A stretch of 64,000 nucleotides of DNA, from NCBI GenBank assembly GCA_027625915.1, contig JANTQA010000032.1, positions 10,230,001 to 10,294,000 of the forward strand, given 5' to 3'. A program made the position numbers and the translations under genes. Below, one piece after another: positions 58,845-64,000 of the stretch. Below the pieces are notes generated by a model that ran no database searches, was not told the origin of the DNA, and saw nothing but the letters and a program-made list of their open reading frames with translations. The DNA is from Anaeramoeba flamelloides. Lineage: Eukaryota > Metamonada > Anaeramoebidae. Every line of letters begins with the position of its first letter. Position 1 is the stretch's first letter.

Positions 58845-59383
58845 TATTGAAAAGAATTTTTTAAAAAATAGAAAAAATAATTAAAATAAAACCAAGTTAT
58901 ATTTATTAAATTATGAAAATAAGAGATTAATAACTGTTAAATACAAAAATTTTACCTTTTTTTCTTTCTTTTATTCTCACTCAATGTTTAATAGATAATT
59001 CAACACCGACTACTTTTTTGAAAATAGTTAGTAAACTATTATTGATAATTTCTCAGAAAAAAAAAAGACATCAGATTTTATAATTGTTAAAACAAAGAGA
59101 TTAGTTTTGGATATTATTGTTTATTTAAGTTAACAATCCACACTTTGATCACGAGGATGAGAAAATAAAAAACCGAACCACACTTGGTTCAGCTAATACT
59201 TTATAAGTTCAAAACAATCTAAAAAAATTACTGGAAAATTACCATTATTCTAATGTTTTAACATTTTCTTATAAAAAGTCTTGTGTTAAATAAATATTTT
59301 GAAGATAATTAATTTTACAAAGTTTCTTATCATATAACGAATAAAACAATTCACTCAAAGTGAATCTTAAACAATTTTCAAAA

Positions 59384-59617
59384 TCAAAAATGAAGCAATT
59401 TTTTTAAAAATTTATTTGATTTTAGCAGTAATAAGAAACAACATAAATAATATTTTTTTTTTGAGGATACTTTTTTATTTTTTAATAAGTTAATATGATC
59501 TAATGAAATAAATATATCAAAGAAATAACCTAAATTAAATTCACCACATTTACTTTTAGAGAAACTTTCAACATTTTTTATGCTCTGTTTCCGAAATTCT
59601 ATTGGGGTAGATAACAC
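59384..59617 (-). pseudogene. Possible reverse transcriptase fragment
   Basis: A 77-codon minus-strand frame contains GYFFDIFISLDHINLLKNKK. This resembles motif A of LINE reverse transcriptases (D..KAFDSVDH..LL..L) with its key residues partly lost. No later motifs can be followed. Weak call. Confidence 0.22.
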
Positions 59618-60229
59618 ATTTCAGCAATTTCCTTGACATTAAAAAATTCTTAATCTTAAAGTTTTTCTTCGGAATTCAGTATTAGGCGATCTGTATTAAT
59701 ATATTTTACCCTGGTTTAAATCAAAACCTGCTTTTGTGGTTAGATCTTGAATTCAAGTAAATTGTTAAAAAATATTATCAGTTTTTGTTTTTAAAGTTTT
59801 TATATTAATTTCAAATTTCGAGAAATAGTGGTTTTTTTTTATAAAAAATCAAATGATCATTTTTAATTTTTTTATAAAAACATTACGACTGTTGTGAAAA
59901 AAAATTGGTTGATTAAAAAAAATTATGCCAACTAAAAATTTGTTAACGGACTTTAAATAGAATATATTAGCCCAATGATTTTTGATCAAGGTAAAATTTT
60001 ATGAAAAAATCATACATTTAAGAAAAACCAAAGTTATGACCAATTAACATTTTAAGAAAGAATATTTTTTAGTTGCATTTCGACCATCTGAAATTACTTT
60101 GAAATCGTAAAAGAACTAAAAATTGAATTTAAATTACACATTTTACTAAAAATAAGATAACTATTTATGGATAAATATTCTTATTTTTGTTTTTTTCTAT
60201 TGAGGAAGAAGTGTAATTTACACTCTAGT

Positions 60230-60788
60230 TGCCCTTAGACTTAAGTTTCTCTTGAAGATATTTAAGCGTAAAATCATAGATTTAACAATTATTGATTAAT
60301 GAAAATATTCTCAAACTGTCACAGTTTAAAATTATTCCATTAAGATTTAATTCTTTTAATTTGTTATACAATATTAATCTATTTTTTTCATAGGAAGGAA
60401 AAACTACAAAAAAAATGATCAATATTTTCTCTAATGTCCTTTTGCTTATATTTTAAATATAGAGGACAAAATTTATTTTAATTTTTTTTCCATGACATAG
60501 TAATATCTATTTAAGCAGTTTGTAAACAACCTAACTTTAAGGATTGTTGAACTTGATGGATAACTTAAATATTTTTGGGTGAAAAATAAATATTTTTGGT
60601 TTTTTATTATATTAAAATATTTTTGGACCAATATTCTAATTTCTTAATCCAATAAGATATTTATCATTGTTAGATAATGTGAATTTATCAAGGATAATCT
60701 TAAATATTCTAATATACCTAATTGAATCATATAATCTTCCAAAAAAAGAATTTTTTTCAAAAAGAGATTGATTTTCATTATGTTTAAA
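60230..60788 (-). mobile_element. LINE-type C-terminal relic, second copy
   Basis: Minus-strand pieces read in order SSSTILKVRLFTNCLNRYYY, NKFCPLYLKYKQKDIRENID followed by HFFCS, then NRLILYNKLKELNLNGIILN and SLRIFSLINNC..YDFTLKYLQEKLKSK. Layout and words match 31893-32600. A CAGTCAGT MITE (60789-60984) sits at its upstream edge. Few breaks remain visible, but the front of the element is gone. Confidence 0.55.
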
Positions 60789-60984
60789 CAGTCAGTTTCA
60801 CTTTTAAGACACAAACTTTCAACGAAATTCAAGGCACAAAAAAAATCTCAAATTAAGGCACAAAATTCAAATTCTAGTAAAAATAAATTGTAAAAAATGA
60901 AATTCCAAATTTTGTGCCTTAATTGAGATTTTTTTGTTACTTAAATTTCGTTAAAAGTTTGTGCCTTAAAAGTGAAACTGACTG
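60789..60984. mobile_element. CAGTCAGT-family MITE, clean copy
   Basis: Starts CAGTCAGTTTCACTTTTAAG and ends AAAAGTGAAACTGACTG; TA follows on the right. Confidence 0.85.
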
Positions 60985-61415
60985 TAATTAAAATTTCAAA
61001 ATAATGAAATATAAGATTTTAGAAACCTTTTAATTTTTTAAATATCTCCATAGTAAATACCTTAATTTTAAAATAATTATTCTTTTTTGTCGTCCCAAAC
61101 ATTCACTTACTTGATCTTGGAATTTAATCTAAGAAAAATAAAATTAACATTATTAGTCAAGTATGTAATTAAAATTCTTTTTTATAAACAAAATTTCAGA
61201 ATAAATGGCCCATATTACATTTGAATTTTGAATTGTATTTATATTTTTTTGAAGTTTTTCGCTCTCACAATGAAAAATTTTGTAAATAAATCATTTTTTC
61301 TCTTTTTTATTTTTTCCACAATGTTTTGTTAAAATGGAAAATGAAAATGAAAATTTGGAAAGAAGTAACAGATGAATTAATGAAAAAATTGGTTTCAAAT
61401 ATGAAAAAGAGATTA

Positions 61416-61611
61416 CAGCCAGTTCCACTTTTAAGACACAAACTTTCAACAAAAATCAAGGTACCAAAAAAATACCATCTAAAGGTACATTTTTTAGAAT
61501 TTTTTTTTTACACAAATTGTTGTTTAGAATTTGAATATGTGCCTTAATTTGAGATTATTTTTGTACCTTAAATTTTGTTGAAAGGGTGTGCCTTAACAGC
61601 GGAACTGACTG
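61416..61611. mobile_element. CAGTCAGT-family MITE
   Basis: Starts CAGCCAGTTCCACTTTTAAG and ends CAGCGGAACTGACTG, with TA on both sides; 196 bp. Confidence 0.83.
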
Positions 61612-61664
61612 TAGATTTAGTTATTCAAATGGAAGTGGAATTGATAAATGGGTTTTATTAATTT

Positions 61665-61905
61665 TTTTTCTTGTTTTTTATGTAATGCTTCTTTCAAAAT
61701 AAATGTCACATTTTTTTTTAATTGTTTTTTTTTTTATTTTTCTTTCTTTTATTATTAGAGGAAAAATAAATATCTCTTGAGTATAGAACTGTATATTAAA
61801 ATCGAAATTTTTATATTATAATAGATGACTTTAATTATTAAAAATATTTTCTCTAAAAATCTGATTTTTAATGGGCTAATGATTTTGAAATAGAATTTAG
61901 TTATC
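61665..61905. repeat. Dispersed repeat, partner of 11760-11990
   Basis: Shares the block around GTATAGAACTGTATATTAAA, the ATAATAGATGACTTTAATTA region and TGATTTTTAATGGGCTAATG. Confidence 0.45.
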
Positions 61906-62295
61906 GCGATTCCAAATTAATTTGTTTGGGTCAAAATGTAACAAAATAATATTTTTTTTGAAAATTATCATTGTTTGTGACTTTACTTTTTCTTAAAAAT
62001 AAGATTTGTTCATAATATTTTACCTTGATCAAAAATCATTCGCTACTTTTACTATTTAAAAAAAACGAAAACAAATTTTTGATTGACAAATTTTTTTTTA
62101 ATGGTAAAATTTTTTTTCACAAGAACAAATTAATCTTGATTCTTTATAATTCTTTTTGAAATTTTATTTAGTAAACCCTATTTCTTGTTTATATGGTGTT
62201 GCAATAACATTGGTATTTCTTTTTATCTTCATAAATAGTCATTATTTTGATCTAATGTTAAATTATTTTCAAGGTTTAGTAATAAAGACATATTG

Positions 62296-62461
62296 TTCTC
62301 AGAAATTATAAATGGGATGAATATTCACTTCATTTTTCAGATTTTTTTTTTATAAAAGAGTTTTCAAACAAGTAGGTTGCAGTTTGTGGATCTATTTCTA
62401 CTTGAAAAAGGAAATTGAAAAGGAATTGAAAATTTTTTCCCAATTAAAATTCTAAAATCAG
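62296..62461. mobile_element. CTGGTATTTG-family MITE remnant
   Basis: AAATTATAAATGGGATGAAT at the left and CAATTAAAATTCTAAAATCAG at the right; the internal GGAAATTGAAAAGGAATTGA block matches 52790-52810. Confidence 0.5.
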
Positions 62462-62927
62462 TAAGGTAGTTTTCATTTGAAAGATCCTAAATCTCAAATC
62501 CCTTTCAGAATTACTTATTGAAAACCTGGAATCCAAACACAATAAAACAAGAATTAGCATAAGTTCCCGAAATTCTTCAACCTAGTCCGGATCTGACCGC
62601 TTGGCTTTTTTTATAGATTATTAAAAAGATATTATCCTAATTCTCTTAAGATTTTCTTGTTTCTTTTCCTTGAAAGGACTTTGAATTGATTTCTAAAATT
62701 ATCAATTCAGATTATTTTTATAATATGTTTGAGATTTAAATTTATAAATAAAATTTAAAAAGATCATAAAAAAAAAAGTCGAATAAAAAAAAATGATATT
62801 ATTCTTTATTAAAAAAAGAAAAAAAATCTAAAGATAATATTTAAAAATTGTTTTGTTTGAGATTTTTGTGATCTGTAAGACTCTCATTAGAAGAATTTTA
62901 TCTTGTTGATATCTTAGAAAAAAAAAA

Positions 62928-62999
62928 CGATCCAGGCAGGGCTCGAACCTGCGACCTTATGATCCGCAATCATATATTCTACCACTGAACTACAGGACC
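62928..62999 (-). tRNA. tRNA, anticodon GCG (Arg by the standard code)
   Basis: The 72-nt cloverleaf reads on the minus strand. Acceptor arm GGTCCTG/CTGGATC has a G-U pair and a U-U mismatch at 6-67. The D-arm is GTTC-AGTGGTA-GAAT, the anticodon arm TATGA-TTGCGGA-TCATA, the variable loop AGGTC, and the T-arm GCAGG-TTCGAGC-CCTGC, with G at the discriminator position. Boxes A (TAGTTCAGTGG) and B (GGTTCGAGCCC) are present and a long T run follows the 3' end, as for Pol III. No intron and no encoded CCA. The body also resembles plant tRNA-Cys(GCA), differing at the third anticodon base, but Cys tRNAs carry U at the discriminator. Confidence 0.88.
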
Positions 63000-63527
63000 T
63001 TATACATTTTAACCTTAAATCAGAGATTATTTAATTATAAACATTTGTGAATATAAGTTGATTTAATTCCAACTTTACTATTTTTAAATTACAACAGATA
63101 CTTTAAATTCAAAAACAATCACATTAAAACTTCAATCCAAATTTTTCTGTCAAACAATTACCCACAAAACTCTCAACGGAGTAAAAATATACAATAAAAC
63201 TAATATATAATAAATATAAAATATATACAAAATCAATATCCAACATATGATAAAATACACAAATTTCCAACAAAACTAAAATAAAACAGTTGATTAATGA
63301 ATAAATCAAAAAACTTAATTAATAAAAAATTACAAAATAAACACAACACTATTTTTTTAAATATTACCTATCTAATACCCGACTTTTTTTTTTGAAATAT
63401 ATATCATTAATAAATTTATAAAATAACAAACTAAACATAAGATCTTTAAAGCCAATTATTAAATTTTGATAAAAACTGATATCTAAATTGTTTTTATCAA
63501 TTCAACTGTTAATAATATTATGAAATA
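63000..63527. other. AT-rich stretch, nothing recognised
   Basis: Upstream of the tRNA on its own strand. One low-complexity minus-strand frame (63124-63309) is not supported as a gene. Confidence 0.5.
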
Positions 63528-63781
63528 CTCTTATTTTCCAATGAAAAAATGAAAATTTTTGATCCACTTTCCTAAATATTTCACTAGTTCATAAGTTGAA
63601 GAAAAACCCAAAGATTTTGACAACCTCTTTTGGAAATGATATGTTTCGACACTAAATTAAAATTCCTTAGATAACTAGAAGACAATATTTTTTACCTGAT
63701 AATTTGATTTTAGCAGTAATAATTAATGATCTTTTTGGAAATTGAAATAAAAATTTTCATTTGTTAATTGGAAAATTACAG
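63528..63781. mobile_element. 254-bp CTGTTATTTTCC-family MITE
   Basis: TA, then CTCTTATTTTCCAATGAAAA; ends TTGGAAAATTACAG followed by TA. Internal block AACCCAAAGATTTTGACAAC corresponds to 53140-53160. Confidence 0.8.
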
Positions 63782-64000
63782 TATTGATCAAATTAAATTT
63801 ATTAATTCTTTTAATTGGTTTTACTTGAAGTTTTCAATGAGCTATTCGATTACAATAATTATTTTATTTTTTAACCAATGACTTTAGATTTTTAACAATA
63901 TTTAAAAAGATTCTTCCGAAATTAATATTATTGTAAAAATATTTTCCAAAATATCAAATAATGTGCAAAATATTATTATCAGAAACACTCCAAAAAATCA

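Larger units (their letters stand above)
54677..62927. other. 8.2-kb region without an intact gene
   Basis: Extremely AT-rich. It holds five CAGTCAGT MITEs and relics listed separately. Other open frames are short and low in complexity. A short plus-strand run near 59136-59210 (HFDHEDEKIKNRTTLGSANT) looks protein-like but stands alone. Confidence 0.5.

Noticed and set aside
61326-61547. Plus-strand frame of 73 codons
   Set aside because: More than half of it is the left half of a CAGTCAGT MITE; the remaining ~30 codons are too few to support.
1-64000. CRISPR arrays, bacterial operons, riboswitches
   Set aside because: No regularly spaced repeat-spacer array and no polycistronic layout; the gene content is eukaryotic.
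1-64000. Virus-derived or LTR elements
   Set aside because: No long terminal direct repeats, capsid, integrase or envelope-like frames were recognised. The only retroelement signals are LINE-type C-terminal fragments.
1-64000. Alternative genetic code, suggested by in-frame stops in the 50569-51930 region
   Set aside because: The intact genes end at TAA and TGA and have no internal stops, so the breaks are better explained by decay.

Overview
The window looks like nuclear DNA of an AT-rich protist. The evidence is spliced protein genes with GT-AG introns, a eukaryote-type 5S rRNA gene, a Pol III-type tRNA gene, and only eukaryotic gene families (Akt-type kinase, AP-4 adaptor, V-ATPase, WDR44-like protein, lysosomal-type hydrolases). 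All three standard stop codons appear to act as stops. The long Asn/Glu, Ser/Glu and Lys runs in the proteins and the extreme A+T recall amoeboid protists such as Anaeramoeba, but the species is not proven from sequence.

Six protein genes can be assembled with intact splice phases. Left to right they are an acid lipase (452-5214, +), a serine carboxypeptidase (13206-9638, -), a PH-domain AGC kinase of Akt type (16813-23503, +), an AP-4 beta adaptin (28941-34974, +), V-ATPase subunit E (42082-37597, -) and a WDR44-like WD40 protein (50475-46367, -). A seventh, tentative two-exon gene lies at 6119-8569. The lipase and carboxypeptidase converge, as do the adaptin and V-ATPase E. A 5S rRNA gene sits alone at 43068-43188, and a tRNA gene with anticodon GCG lies at 62999-62928 (-). 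A decayed coding region (about 50569-51930, +) starts 93 bp from the WDR44-like start codon and faces away from it.

Most of the other sequence is decayed DNA transposons and MITEs. Every gene has at least one intron of 1.7-3.5 kb, and nearly all of these carry transposon copies, while the remaining introns are only 88-269 bp. At least ten repeat families recur. Several have TA target duplications (Tc1/mariner-like), including a 196-bp family starting CAGTCAGT with nine copies. Others are bounded by TTAA. Filled and empty sites within the window show insertion directly in at least four cases. A recognisable Tc1/mariner transposase relic, LINE-type C-terminal fragments and a cysteine-bearing fragment possibly from a piggyBac-like transposase also survive. 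The right end (54677-62927) has no intact gene and is a graveyard of these elements.

The protein genes point to endomembrane and lysosome biology: an acid lipase and carboxypeptidase as cargo, V-ATPase E for acidification, AP-4 beta and a WDR44-like protein for trafficking, and an Akt-type kinase for phosphoinositide signalling. This is a shared theme, not evidence of an operon. Coordinates of splice sites were read by eye and could be off by one in homopolymer tracts.
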